Of a stretch of 64,000 bases of DNA, positions 45,780 to 54,623 are shown one piece after another. This DNA comes from CAVTWH01 sp963850915. GTDB lineage: Bacteria; Actinomycetota; Actinomycetes; Mycobacteriales; Micromonosporaceae. The notes below the pieces were generated by a model. The model searched no databases and had not been told where the DNA came from. It worked only from the letters and a program-made list of their open reading frames with translations. The DNA is taken from the NCBI GenBank assembly GCA_963850915.1, contig CAWKND010000005.1:1218207-1282206 (forward strand), given 5' to 3'. A program made the position numbers and the translations under genes. The stretch's first letter is position 1. The number at the start of each line of letters is the position of its first letter.

Positions 45780-46290
45780 CCCCGCACGGGCGCGACCAGT
45801 GGCTGGCCGAGCAGCAGCTGCTCCGGCTCGGCCAGCCCGCAGGACGCCACCGCGCAGGCGACACAGTCGCGTAGGTGCCGCCCGAAACGCTTGCCCCACA
45901 AGGGCGTCGGTGTGCCGTCCCAGGTGGACGGCGGTCTCCGCGAGCAGCGGGCAGCGCGGCTGCACGGCGAGTGCCCGTACCACCACTCGCGCATCGCGTA
46001 CCAGCGTGCGCAGCCGGCCGACCCGGGCGCCCACCTGCCAGTCGGACAGGCCGAGCGCGGTGACCAGGTCGGTACGGCGCAGCTGGCCACAGCTCTCCAG
46101 CCACCACAGTGCCAGCAGCTCCCGGTCGGCCGGGTCCAGCCAACGGGTCGCCTCGGCCAGCTCCCGGTGCTGGGCGGTCAGCCCGAGCCGGGCGATGGTG
46201 AGGTCGACAAAGTCGGGCTGCGGCTGGTCCACGACTCGGAGACGACGCGGTACGCGCCGGATAACCGAAACCGCGTTGCCTGTTGTGCCC
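45701..46290 (-). pseudogene. Remnant of a sigma-70-like protein
   Basis: DFVDLTIARLGLTAQHRELA and ATRWLDPADRELLALWWLES match the middle part of large Micromonosporaceae sigma-factor-like proteins. A helix-turn-helix (DLVTALGLSDWQVGARVGRL) and a His/Cys motif (HLRDCVACAVASC) follow. The N-terminal sigma region 2 is missing, and one extra base near 45885-45897 splits what is left (LGRHTDAL / LWGKRFGRHLRD). It ends inside the antisense AAC(2') gene. Truncated at both ends, it is best seen as a decaying gene. Coordinates of its start are approximate. Confidence 0.65.
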
Positions 46291-46301
46291 GATAGCCGGC
46301 G

Positions 46302-46856
46302 TCAGTTCGGCGCGGCGACCGTGTAGACCACGAAGATCACGTCAGCGTAGGCGGCACCCAGGCCGGGAGCGAGGATGCCGCCGGGCACATCCCGGTCGTA
46401 CCGCATGCCCAGCCGCTCCATCACCGCGCGGGAGCGGGCATTGTGGCTCTCGGCCACCGCGACCACCTCGGACTCCGCCAGCTCACCGAAGGCGAAATCC
46501 AGCCCGGCCTGCCCGATCTCGGTGGCAAAACCGTTGCCCCACAAGGGTTCCCGCACCGCCCAGCCGACCTCGACGCGCTCCTGCCCGGCCAGTACCTTGC
46601 GGGCGCAGCCGCCCCGGCCAACCAGCTCGCCGCTCTGCCGGTCGTACGCGATCCACTTGCCCACGCCGTGGGTGGCCCAGCCGGCCGCGAACCGTGCTGT
46701 CTCCCGCACCGCGTCCGCGCGCGTCCACGCCGCGCCGTACCACCGGGCGATGCCCGGATCTCGGTGCAGTTCCAGCAGATCGGCGACGTGGGTAGGGCCG
46801 ATGGGCTCCAGTCGTAACCGGGCGGTGAAGCGGGTCAGGGGCGCCATCCGTGTCAT
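46302..46856 (-). CDS. GNAT family acetyltransferase, RimJ/RimL type
   Basis: 184 aa. It starts MTRMAPLTRFTARLRLEPIG and shows the RimJ/RimL pattern: HVADLLELHRDPGIARWYG, LVGRGGCARKVLAGQERVEV, GWAVREPLWGNGFATEIGQA (acetyl-CoA site), and VAVAESHNARSRAVMERLGM. It probably acetylates a protein N-terminus or a small amine. ATG 46847 is an alternative start. A 16-bp hairpin lies 35 bp upstream of the start. Confidence 0.85.
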   Translation of the reverse strand: MTRMAPLTRFTARLRLEPIGPTHVADLLELHRDPGIARWYGAAWTRADAVRETARFAAGWATHGVGKWIAYDRQSGELVGRGGCARKVLAGQERVEVGWAVREPLWGNGFATEIGQAGLDFAFGELAESEVVAVAESHNARSRAVMERLGMRYDRDVPGGILAPGLGAAYADVIFVVYTVAAPN

Positions 46857-46890
46857 GGTGCCATCGGGGTGTACCTGCTGGCACGCACAG

Positions 46891-46930
46891 CGGCAGCGGG
46901 CGACCGACGGGGGACGGTCGCCCGCTGCCG
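46891..46930. terminator. Strong hairpin (16-bp stem, 8-nt loop)
   Basis: CGGCAGCGGGCGACCG pairs perfectly with CGGTCGCCCGCTGCCG around ACGGGGGA. It lies between a GNAT remnant and the GNAT gene on the minus strand, so it is either the remnant's terminator or a 5' structure of the GNAT mRNA. The rest of 46857-47133 shows nothing recognisable. Confidence 0.55.
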
Positions 46931-47133
46931 GGCTGTCGCTCCGATCGGACCGGCGCTCCGGCACGCTGTGGCGCGCGTGCCGCTCCGCCCGACCGGGCAT
47001 GCCGACAGCGTGGGCGAGCGCCGCGATGGACGCCAGCATCGATCCGGCAGCCGACAGAAAGTATCTGGCCGCTCACCCGTCCGCTCCGGTCCGAACCGGT
47101 CGACCGGCCCCGGCCGGTGGTGCCGGACGACAG

Positions 47134-47318
47134 TCAGCTCGACCCGGTGGCGCGACCGTAGTAGGTGAGCAGGTCGGCGCCGGGTACGTCGATGACGTGG
47201 AAGTCCAGCCGCTGGTAGAACAGGCCGGCGCCGGTGTTGCTGCTCAGCATGCCGAGGTGCACGGCGGGTACGCCGGCCGCGCGCAGTCCGGCCAGGAGCG
47301 CGTCCCGTTCATGGTCAA
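47134..47318 (-). pseudogene. C-terminal remnant of a GNAT acetyltransferase
   Basis: About 60 codons read DALLAGLRAAGVPAVHLGML, SSNTGAGLFYQRLDFHVIDV and LLTYYGRATGSS before a TGA. This is the usual last third of a GNAT (N-x-x-A/G-x-x-F-Y-x-x-L-x-F). No upstream acetyl-CoA motif or start codon in frame is found; sequence beyond 47318 (to 47601) holds no gene. A 5'-truncated relic. Confidence 0.6.
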
Positions 47319-47601
47319 CAACCTACCGGGCACCGTGACAGCGCTCCCATCGGCGGCCGCCACCGGAAACGATTCCGGTGGCCGGGACCAGCCATAAGGC
47401 CGCCGACCAGGGAACCTCTGGAACGGCCGACGAAACACGTTGGCAAAGTGACAGCCAGCTATAGCGCTGTGCCGCCCCGACAGGGTACAAACTCTCCAGC
47501 GCCCTTTGTTTACGGCTTGACCCAAGTCCGGAATCGCGGCGGACCGTCCCACGTCCGCACCCGGTACTCCCGTCGCGCCGTCCGTCTTGATAGGCAGGTC
47601 G

Positions 47602-49428
47602 ATGAACACCCCTCACGACTCCGACGCGCCCGATCCTTCGCCCGCCCGCAGCGGAATCTCCCGGCGCGGCGTGCTCTCCCTGGCCGCCGCGGCCGGCGCG
47701 GTAACGGCGACGGACCTGGTGCTGCAGCCGGGCTCCGCTTCGGCCGCGACGCCCGAACCGGACTTCGGGCCGAATGTCTTCGTCTACGACCCGTCCACCC
47801 CGGTCGCCACCATCCAGGCCAAGCTGGACGCGCTCTACGCCCAGCAGGCCGGCAACCAGTTCGGTACCGAGCGCTACGCGGTGCTGTTCAAGCCGGGCAG
47901 CTACCACGTCGACGCGAACCTCGGCTACTACACCACCATCGCCGGCCTGGGGATGTCCCCCGACGACACCACCATCACCGGCCTGGTGCACGTCGTCGGC
48001 CAGCCCGACCCGACCTCGGCCGCCGGCATCTCGGCGCTGGAGAACTTCTGGCGCTCGGCCGAGAACCTCGCGGTGAAGCCGGACGGCGCCCTCTTCTGGT
48101 CGATGCAGTGGGCCGTCTCGCAGGCCGCGCCGCTGCGCCGGGTGCACTGCGAGAGCCTGCTCTACCTGGAGCCGGGCAACGGTGGCTTCTCCAGCGGCGG
48201 CTACATCGCCGACTCGAAGGTCGACGCCATCGCCATCAACGGGTCGCAGCAGCAGTGGCTGATGCGGGACAGCGAACTCGACGCCGGGTGGAGCAACGGC
48301 GTCTGGAACCAGGTCTTCTCGGGCGTCGTCGGCGCACCCACGCCCGACTACCCGACCGGCAACCCGTACACGGTGCTGCCGACCAGCCCGGTGACCCGGG
48401 AGAAGCCGTTCCTCTACGTCGACGCGGCCGGCAAGTGGCAGGTCTTCGTACCCGGCCTGCGTACCAACACCTCGGGCATCACCTGGGGCCCGGGCAGCAC
48501 GCCGGTCGGCAACTCCGTACCGCTCAGCGACTTCTACCTGGCCAAGCCGTCGGACAGCGCCATCAAGCTCAACCTGGCCCTGGCGCTCGGCAAGCACATC
48601 CTGTTCACCCCGGGCGTCTACCACCTGGACCTGCCGCTCGTGGTGACCCGCAAGAACACCGTGCTGCTCGGTATCGGCATGCCCAGCCTCACCCCCAAGT
48701 ACGGCCTGCCGATCATGCAGATCGCCGACGTGGACGGGGTACGCGTCGCCGGGCTGCTCTTCGACGCCGGTCCGCAGCAGTCGCCGGTACTGCTCGAGGT
48801 CGGCGGCCTGCTCAGCCACCACAGCCACGCGGCCAACCCGATCTCCATCCAGGACGTCTTCTTCCGGATCGGCGGCCCGTGGGCCGGCAAGGCGCTGACC
48901 ACACTGGTGGTCAACGCCGACGACACCATCCTGGACAACATCTGGGCCTGGCGTGCCGACCACGGCACCGGGGTGGGCTGGACGACCAACACCGCCCCCA
49001 ACGGCGTCATCATCAACGGCGACCGGGTCACCGCGTACGGCCTGTTCGTCGAGCACTACCAGAAGTGGCAGACGCTGTGGCTGGGTGAGTACGGGCGGAC
49101 CATCTTCTACCAGAGCGAGATGCCGTACGACCCGCCGAGCCAGGCCGCCTGGACCAGCCCGACCGGCCCCGGCTGGGCGTCCTACAAGGTCGGCCCCAAC
49201 GTCAAGCACCACGAGGCCTGGGGCCTGGGCGTCTACTGCTTCTTCAACCAGGGCGTGGACATCCGGGCGGCCCGGGGCATCGAGGCACCGCAGACCCCGG
49301 ACGTCAAGTTCCACGACGCGGTGACGGTCTTCCTGACCGGCAGCGGCGGCATCGAGGCAACCATCAACGACGCGGGTACCCCCACCGTCGGCTCGTTCGG
49401 TACCAGCTACGTGGTCAGCTACCCGTAA
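47602..49428 (+). CDS. Tat-exported beta-helix protein (pectate-lyase-like/GH55-like)
   Basis: 608 aa. The Tat signal is SRRGVL at residues 20-25 with a hydrophobic stretch and ASA cut site near 47. The mature protein is a repetitive beta-helix (NVFVYDPSTPVATIQAKLDA, FKPGSYHVDANLGYYTTIAG, GLGMSPDDTTITGLVHV; second half LFTPGVYHLDLPLVV, GKALTTLVVNADDTILDNIW). It ends cleanly at VVSYP. Close relatives are annotated loosely as adenylyl cyclase or F5/8 proteins; the fold suggests a carbohydrate-acting or -binding secreted protein. No membrane anchor. A terminator-like hairpin follows. Confidence 0.8.
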   Translation: MNTPHDSDAPDPSPARSGISRRGVLSLAAAAGAVTATDLVLQPGSASAATPEPDFGPNVFVYDPSTPVATIQAKLDALYAQQAGNQFGTERYAVLFKPGSYHVDANLGYYTTIAGLGMSPDDTTITGLVHVVGQPDPTSAAGISALENFWRSAENLAVKPDGALFWSMQWAVSQAAPLRRVHCESLLYLEPGNGGFSSGGYIADSKVDAIAINGSQQQWLMRDSELDAGWSNGVWNQVFSGVVGAPTPDYPTGNPYTVLPTSPVTREKPFLYVDAAGKWQVFVPGLRTNTSGITWGPGSTPVGNSVPLSDFYLAKPSDSAIKLNLALALGKHILFTPGVYHLDLPLVVTRKNTVLLGIGMPSLTPKYGLPIMQIADVDGVRVAGLLFDAGPQQSPVLLEVGGLLSHHSHAANPISIQDVFFRIGGPWAGKALTTLVVNADDTILDNIWAWRADHGTGVGWTTNTAPNGVIINGDRVTAYGLFVEHYQKWQTLWLGEYGRTIFYQSEMPYDPPSQAAWTSPTGPGWASYKVGPNVKHHEAWGLGVYCFFNQGVDIRAARGIEAPQTPDVKFHDAVTVFLTGSGGIEATINDAGTPTVGSFGTSYVVSYP

Positions 49429-49474
49429 CGACAGCAGCACCACAACACAGCATCAGAACAGCACGTCAGACCGC

Positions 49475-49503
49475 GGCCGGTCCGGAGCTTCTCCGGGCCG
49501 GCC
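49475..49503 (+). terminator. Terminator-like hairpin after the beta-helix gene
   Basis: GGCCGGTCCGGAG / CTCCGGGCCGGCC with a 3-nt loop and one G-T pair, 46 bp after the stop. Nothing else is seen in 49429-49656 except the promoter region of the next small gene. Confidence 0.75.
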
Positions 49504-49656
49504 GCCGGCGTTCCCGCCGGTGCGGAGCCCATTCAGCGCGGTCAACTCCTTGATCACTGAGCGTGGCAGGTCGGTAATGCGACGCAGCCATTCCCCGGTG
49601 TGCTGAACCTACCTAACGTGATCACATCCGCACCATCGGTGGAATTGAGGTCCGTC

Positions 49657-49872
49657 ATGGTCGTCGCAAAGTTCATCGGTCGGGGAGTCACCCTGGTCGC
49701 CGGGGTCGTCCTTGCCCTCATCGGCATCGTTCTGATCATCGTCGGCGCCGCCTCCTCGCCCACGAGTACCCCGCTGATCGTCGTGGGCGTCGTGCTCATC
49801 GTCGTGGGCGCGCTGTTCTTCCTGGACGGGCTGAGCGATCAGGCCGCCAGCCGGAGCAGTAGCTCCAGCTAG
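49657..49872 (+). CDS. Small two-helix membrane protein
   Basis: 71 aa from ATG 49657. Two hydrophobic helices (GVTLVAGVVLALIGIVLIIV and LIVVGVVLIVVGALFFLDGL) are joined by a short Ser/Thr/Pro turn, with a Ser-rich tail. No known domain; resembles small actinobacterial membrane proteins of unknown role. It ends just before a strong terminator that separates it from the injection-system operon. Confidence 0.7.
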   Translation: MVVAKFIGRGVTLVAGVVLALIGIVLIIVGAASSPTSTPLIVVGVVLIVVGALFFLDGLSDQAASRSSSSS

Positions 49873-49900
49873 CCGGCGCCCGCCCCGCCCCTGCTCGTGA

Positions 49901-49942
49901 CCGGGCCGGGAACTGGCGCTGCCACGCCATTTCCCGGCCCGG
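49901..49942 (+). terminator. Terminator hairpin upstream of the injection-system operon
   Basis: A 12-bp perfect stem CCGGGCCGGGAA / TTCCCGGCCCGG with an 18-nt loop that contains a second small stem (GGCG/CGCC), 29 bp after the small membrane gene. Confidence 0.75.
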
Positions 49943-50011
49943 CCGACACCCCACAGCCCGCCGACACCCCCAGCCCGCCGACACCCACAGCCCGCCCGAG
50001 ACCCCCAGCCG
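49943..50011. repeat. 17-bp tandem repeat in the injection-system leader
   Basis: CCGACACCCCACAGCCCG, CCGACACCCCCAGCCCG, CCGACACCCACAGCCCG and CCCGAGACCCCCAGCCG are consecutive, with a partial fifth unit. They lie directly before the first CIS gene, where its promoter or leader should be. Confidence 0.8.
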
Positions 50012-50038
50012 CCCGACACGCACAGAAGGCGCGCACCC

Positions 50039-50734
50039 ATGCCAGCACAGCCTCCGGGACCGATCGAAGCCGCAACCGCCGACCTGCTGTCCTTTGTGGA
50101 GCAGGCCGGCGGCGGTCCGGTACGCGTCGGGGTACCGGTGGACGGCGACGACGCGCAGCTGTGGCTGTGGCCGTACGAGCTGCGGGCAGGGCGGCAGACC
50201 ACCGGTACCGGGCCACGCAACCCGTACCGCTTCGTCGTCCGGTACCTGCTGGTCGGCTCGGGAGCCGGGGCACTCGGGCTGCTCGACCGGGTACTCGCGG
50301 CAGCGGTCCGGGCCGGCGAACCGGAGCTGGTACTGGAGCCGCCGGACAGTACGGTGTGGCGCACCCTCGGGCTGGCCCCGCGCCCGGTACTCGGCTTCCA
50401 CGTGCCGGCCACGGTGACCTTCCCGACCGTGGACGCGCCGGTGGTACTCGGCCCGCTGGTACTGCGCCAACTGGAGCTGCGGCCGCTGTCGGGCGTGGTG
50501 GTCGGCCCCGGGGACCAGCCGGTCGCCGGCGTCCGGGTGGAGGTCAGCGGTACCCGGTTGTCCACCTACACCGGCCGGGCCGGCGAGTTCGGCTTCGCCG
50601 GGGTACCCACCGATGCCCGGCTCGAACTGCGGGTGGTCGGCCGCGGGCGCACCTTCACCGCCACCGTCGAACCGACCGACACCGACCCGGTCACCGTGCA
50701 CTGCGACTTCACCGGCACCGCTGCCACGACTTAG
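50039..50734 (+). CDS. CIS tail-terminator-like protein (Pvc16/DUF4255-like N-domain)
   Basis: 231 aa. The first ~135 residues (IEAATADLLSFVEQAGG, RNPYRFVVRYLLVGSGAGAL, GLLDRVLAAAVRAGEPELVL) resemble the Pvc16/DUF4255 sheath-terminator domain of contractile injection systems. The last ~90 form a carboxypeptidase-regulatory-like beta domain (VVVGPGDQPVAGVRVEVSGT, TYTGRAGEFGFAGVPTDARL). First gene of the CIS block. The family call rests on pattern plus position before the sheath gene. Confidence 0.7.
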   Translation: MPAQPPGPIEAATADLLSFVEQAGGGPVRVGVPVDGDDAQLWLWPYELRAGRQTTGTGPRNPYRFVVRYLLVGSGAGALGLLDRVLAAAVRAGEPELVLEPPDSTVWRTLGLAPRPVLGFHVPATVTFPTVDAPVVLGPLVLRQLELRPLSGVVVGPGDQPVAGVRVEVSGTRLSTYTGRAGEFGFAGVPTDARLELRVVGRGRTFTATVEPTDTDPVTVHCDFTGTAATT

Positions 50735-50788
50735 CAAACCAACCCCCGACTGAGCCCCACAACACTGAGCAAGCCGACCCAGATCCAG

Positions 50789-50819
50789 ACCGGAACCGTT
50801 GCGGCGCAACGGTTCCGGT
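50789..50819 (+). promoter_or_regulatory. Perfect 14-bp hairpin before the sheath gene
   Basis: ACCGGAACCGTTGC / GCAACGGTTCCGGT with a GGC loop, ending 16 bp before the sheath ATG and 6-8 bp before its RBS. It could be an attenuator, an RNA-processing barrier, or a 5' stabiliser for an abundant structural mRNA. Confidence 0.7.
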
Positions 50820-50835
50820 AGAGCGAGGAGCTGCC

Positions 50836-52053
<1,218 letters not shown>

Positions 52054-52055
52054 CG

Positions 52056-52538
52056 ATGCCAGAGGTCGCCGCGTCCGCACAGCCGGGTACCTGGGTGGAT
52101 CCCTACCGGGCGTACAACTTCAAACTGCTCATCAACAGCGTCACCAGCGGCCACTTCACCGAGGTCGGTGGGTTGGGCGTACAGGTGGAGCGGATCTCCT
52201 ACCGGGAAGCCGGGAACAACTCGATCGTCCGGGCCATCCCCGGCCGGGTAACCTACCCGGCGGTGACCCTGCGGTACGGGCTGACCGCCTCGGGCGAACT
52301 GTGGGACTGGCTGCTCACCGCCGTCAACGGGGCGGTCAACCGGCGCAACGTGTCCATCGTGATGCTGGACGCCGCCGGTGCCACCGAGGTACTGCGCTGG
52401 AACCTGCTCAACGCGTGGCCACAGGAGTGGCTGGGCGCACCGCTCGACGCGATGAGTCGGGAGCTGGCGATCGAGACGCTGGTACTGGCGCACGAGGGCC
52501 TGGACCGGGAGGCGGGCGGTGCCCCGGCGGCCAGCTGA
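52056..52538 (+). CDS. Contractile injection system inner tube protein
   Basis: 160 aa (T4 gp19/Hcp-like). WVDPYRAYNFKLLINSVTSG, HFTEVGGLGVQVERISYREA, and the tube-typical VTLRYGLTASGELWDWLLTA and VLRWNLLNAWPQEWLGAPLD are all family landmarks. It stacks as hexamers inside the sheath. Located 2 bp after the sheath gene; the 3' end overlaps the next gene by 20 bp. Confidence 0.95.
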   Translation: MPEVAASAQPGTWVDPYRAYNFKLLINSVTSGHFTEVGGLGVQVERISYREAGNNSIVRAIPGRVTYPAVTLRYGLTASGELWDWLLTAVNGAVNRRNVSIVMLDAAGATEVLRWNLLNAWPQEWLGAPLDAMSRELAIETLVLAHEGLDREAGGAPAAS

Positions 52539-53895
52539 CCTGATCGCCAGCGGACTGCGCCGGGCCGCGGGGTTCGCCCTGCGCGCCGCGGCGCGGGTCG
52601 ACGAACCCGACGCCGGTCCGCCGGCCGTGGGTGGGTCGGCTGTCGCCGGCGGGCCGACTGTCGCGGGTGGGCCGACTGTCGCGGGTGGGCCGCCGGAGCA
52701 CTGGCGGTCGGTGGTCGCCGCCCGCGCGCCCGGCCTGCTGCGCGGTGAAGGGATCGGGATCCAGGGGGTACCGGCACAGCCGCTTCCCGAGGCGCCCGAG
52801 TCGCCGGTACCTCCTGCCGGTACCGCGGAAGTGCCTGCGGGCACGGGAAAGCAGCGGCGGTCGGTGCGCCGGAATCGTTTCCGGGCGGGCGGCCCGGCGG
52901 CCGGCGCTGACACGCCTCGTGGGGCGGGCCGACCGGCTGGCGGAGCACGGAACCGGTGGTGGAGCCTGCGCCGCGGGGTCGACGGTGCTCCGGACATCGC
53001 CGACGCCGACTCCGGTTCGATGCCTGGATCTTCGATGCCAGGATCCGTGCCCGGTTCGCGGGCCGGCGCTCCGCGTGGTGGAGAGGCCGGCTCGACGCCC
53101 GATGACCACGGGTCCACAGCTGCAGCCGGTTCGAGGGCGCAGGCCTCGACCACTCCCGGTTCGGCCGCCACACCCGCCGCTTCCGGGGCGGCCGGCCGAT
53201 CCGGGACGAGAGCAGCTGCTGATCTCGGGCTGGCATCCGCAGCAGACGGCGCAGGGCGGCCCCGCGCCGGCTCCGGTTCGCCGTCCAACCGGCCTGGTGC
53301 ACCCGCGGGGACCGGGGAGTTCGGCATGCACGGCGCGTCCCCGACGAGCGCCGGGCGCCCGGGATCACCGGCGCCCGCTGTCCGGGTGCGTCCCGCGGTA
53401 CCCGTCCCCGGCGAGCCCGCGAACGATGCCGCGACTGCCGCCGTACGCCGGCGCTCCTCCCCCGTCGTTCGCGTGGATGCGCCCCACGCCACCGCATCCC
53501 CCGCTCCCGGCTCGGCACTGACCCACGCCGGACACAGCTCGCGATCGGCGCGCACCAACTCTGCCCCGCACCTGCCGGAACTACGTTCGGCACCGCTAGT
53601 CGCCGCGCCACGCCAACCGGCGCAGCCCAACCTGCGCCGGGACGCGCAGCGTGGACAGCCGCGGGATGACTTCGCGGCGCCGGTACCCAGCCGGCGCAGC
53701 GCCGATACCGGACCGTTCGGCGCGGTACCGGCCGAGCAGCCGGCCCAGTTCGGCACGCTGCTCGACGAGCCGGCCGGTACCACCGCATCGCTCTGGCCCC
53801 GGCTGCCGGACGACTCTCCACTGTGGACGGTCACCGCGACGGCGTACCCGGCTGAGCAACTGCACCGGCTGGACCGGGAACAGGCCGGTCGCTGA
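52519..53895 (+). CDS. Long disordered protein of the CIS operon
   Basis: 458 aa from a GTG overlapping the tube gene. Almost entirely Ala/Gly/Pro/Ser/Arg low complexity with no predicted fold, apart from a short N-terminal helix (LIASGLRRAAGFALRAAARV), a basic patch (RNRWWSLRRG) and a C-terminal conserved-looking motif SLWPRLPDDSPLWTVTATAY. Exact 18-bp repeats encode GGPTVA. The operon position (tube then hub protein) suggests a structural or length-related part, a chaperone-like factor or a cargo; not a recognisable tape measure. The reading frame is supported by the C-terminal motif and tight overlaps on both sides. Confidence 0.6.
   Translation: MPRRPADLIASGLRRAAGFALRAAARVDEPDAGPPAVGGSAVAGGPTVAGGPTVAGGPPEHWRSVVAARAPGLLRGEGIGIQGVPAQPLPEAPESPVPPAGTAEVPAGTGKQRRSVRRNRFRAGGPAAGADTPRGAGRPAGGARNRWWSLRRGVDGAPDIADADSGSMPGSSMPGSVPGSRAGAPRGGEAGSTPDDHGSTAAAGSRAQASTTPGSAATPAASGAAGRSGTRAAADLGLASAADGAGRPRAGSGSPSNRPGAPAGTGEFGMHGASPTSAGRPGSPAPAVRVRPAVPVPGEPANDAATAAVRRRSSPVVRVDAPHATASPAPGSALTHAGHSSRSARTNSAPHLPELRSAPLVAAPRQPAQPNLRRDAQRGQPRDDFAAPVPSRRSADTGPFGAVPAEQPAQFGTLLDEPAGTTASLWPRLPDDSPLWTVTATAYPAEQLHRLDREQAGR
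52651..52686. repeat. 18-bp exact tandem repeat in the disordered CIS gene
   Basis: GGGCCGACTGTCGCGGGT occurs twice in tandem (52651, 52669) with a degenerate unit before it, in frame, encoding GPTVAG. Confidence 0.75.
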
Positions 53896-54623
53896 TGGAA
53901 CGCGTTGCCTTCCTCGTCGACGACACCGGTGAGCGTGTCGACTGCCTGCTGAACCCGGAGACCGTCCAGGTCAGCCGGTTGGCCGGGGTACGCGCGCGCG
54001 GCACGGGCGGCGGGCAGCTGGTCGGTACCGGCCTGGCCGACGACCCGCTGCTGTTCACCGGCGGTGGCCGTACCGAACTCGTCCTCGACCTGCTCTTCGA
54101 CGTCGAACTGGTGGACGAGCAGACCCGTCCGGAAGACGTACGGGCGCTGACCCGGCGACTGTGGATCCTGGCCGAGAACTCCGCCGAGGAGCACGGCTCG
54201 GTCCGCCCGCCGCTGGTACGCCTGGTGTGGGGGAAGAGCTGGAACGTCCCGGGCGTCATCGTGGCCGTGGCCGAGCGCTTCGACGCGTTCTCCATCGGGG
54301 GTGCCCCGCGCCGCTCGTGGCTGCGCCTGAAGCTGGTCCGGGTGGCCGAGGACGCCACCCAGGCACAGGCCGGCTTCGAGGAGGATCTGGCCGCCGCGTC
54401 GACGCCCAAGGTGACGCCGGGTACCGCGGTGATGGCGACCGGCGACGGCGACTCCCAGCCCGGGTACTCCGGCGTCCGCTTCGACCTGCTGGCCAACGAC
54501 GCGCTCGGCTCCCCGCTGCGCTGGCGGCTGCTGGCCGAGCACAACCGGCTGGCCAACCCGTTCGACGTGCAGCCCGGTACCGCGCTGTCGGTACCCGAGC
54601 TCGGGCTGGACGGTGTGGCGTGA
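53895..54623 (+). CDS. CIS hub/tube-initiator protein (Pvc7/LysM-type)
   Basis: 242 aa. It matches the contractile-injection tube-adaptor family: AFLVDDTGERVDCLLNPETV, a sandwich with LVLDLLFDVELVDEQTRPED and VRPPLVRLVWGKSWNVPGVI, and a short C-terminal LysM-like end (LLAEHNRLANPFDVQPGTAL, SVPELG). In related systems this protein links the tube to the VgrG hub. It overlaps both neighbours by a few bases. Confidence 0.82.
   Translation: MERVAFLVDDTGERVDCLLNPETVQVSRLAGVRARGTGGGQLVGTGLADDPLLFTGGGRTELVLDLLFDVELVDEQTRPEDVRALTRRLWILAENSAEEHGSVRPPLVRLVWGKSWNVPGVIVAVAERFDAFSIGGAPRRSWLRLKLVRVAEDATQAQAGFEEDLAAASTPKVTPGTAVMATGDGDSQPGYSGVRFDLLANDALGSPLRWRLLAEHNRLANPFDVQPGTALSVPELGLDGVA

Noticed and set aside
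46869..47168. Plus-strand ORFs between the GNAT genes
   Set aside because: Arg/Pro-rich frames without RBS or motifs; the minus-strand GNAT remnant explains part of the region.
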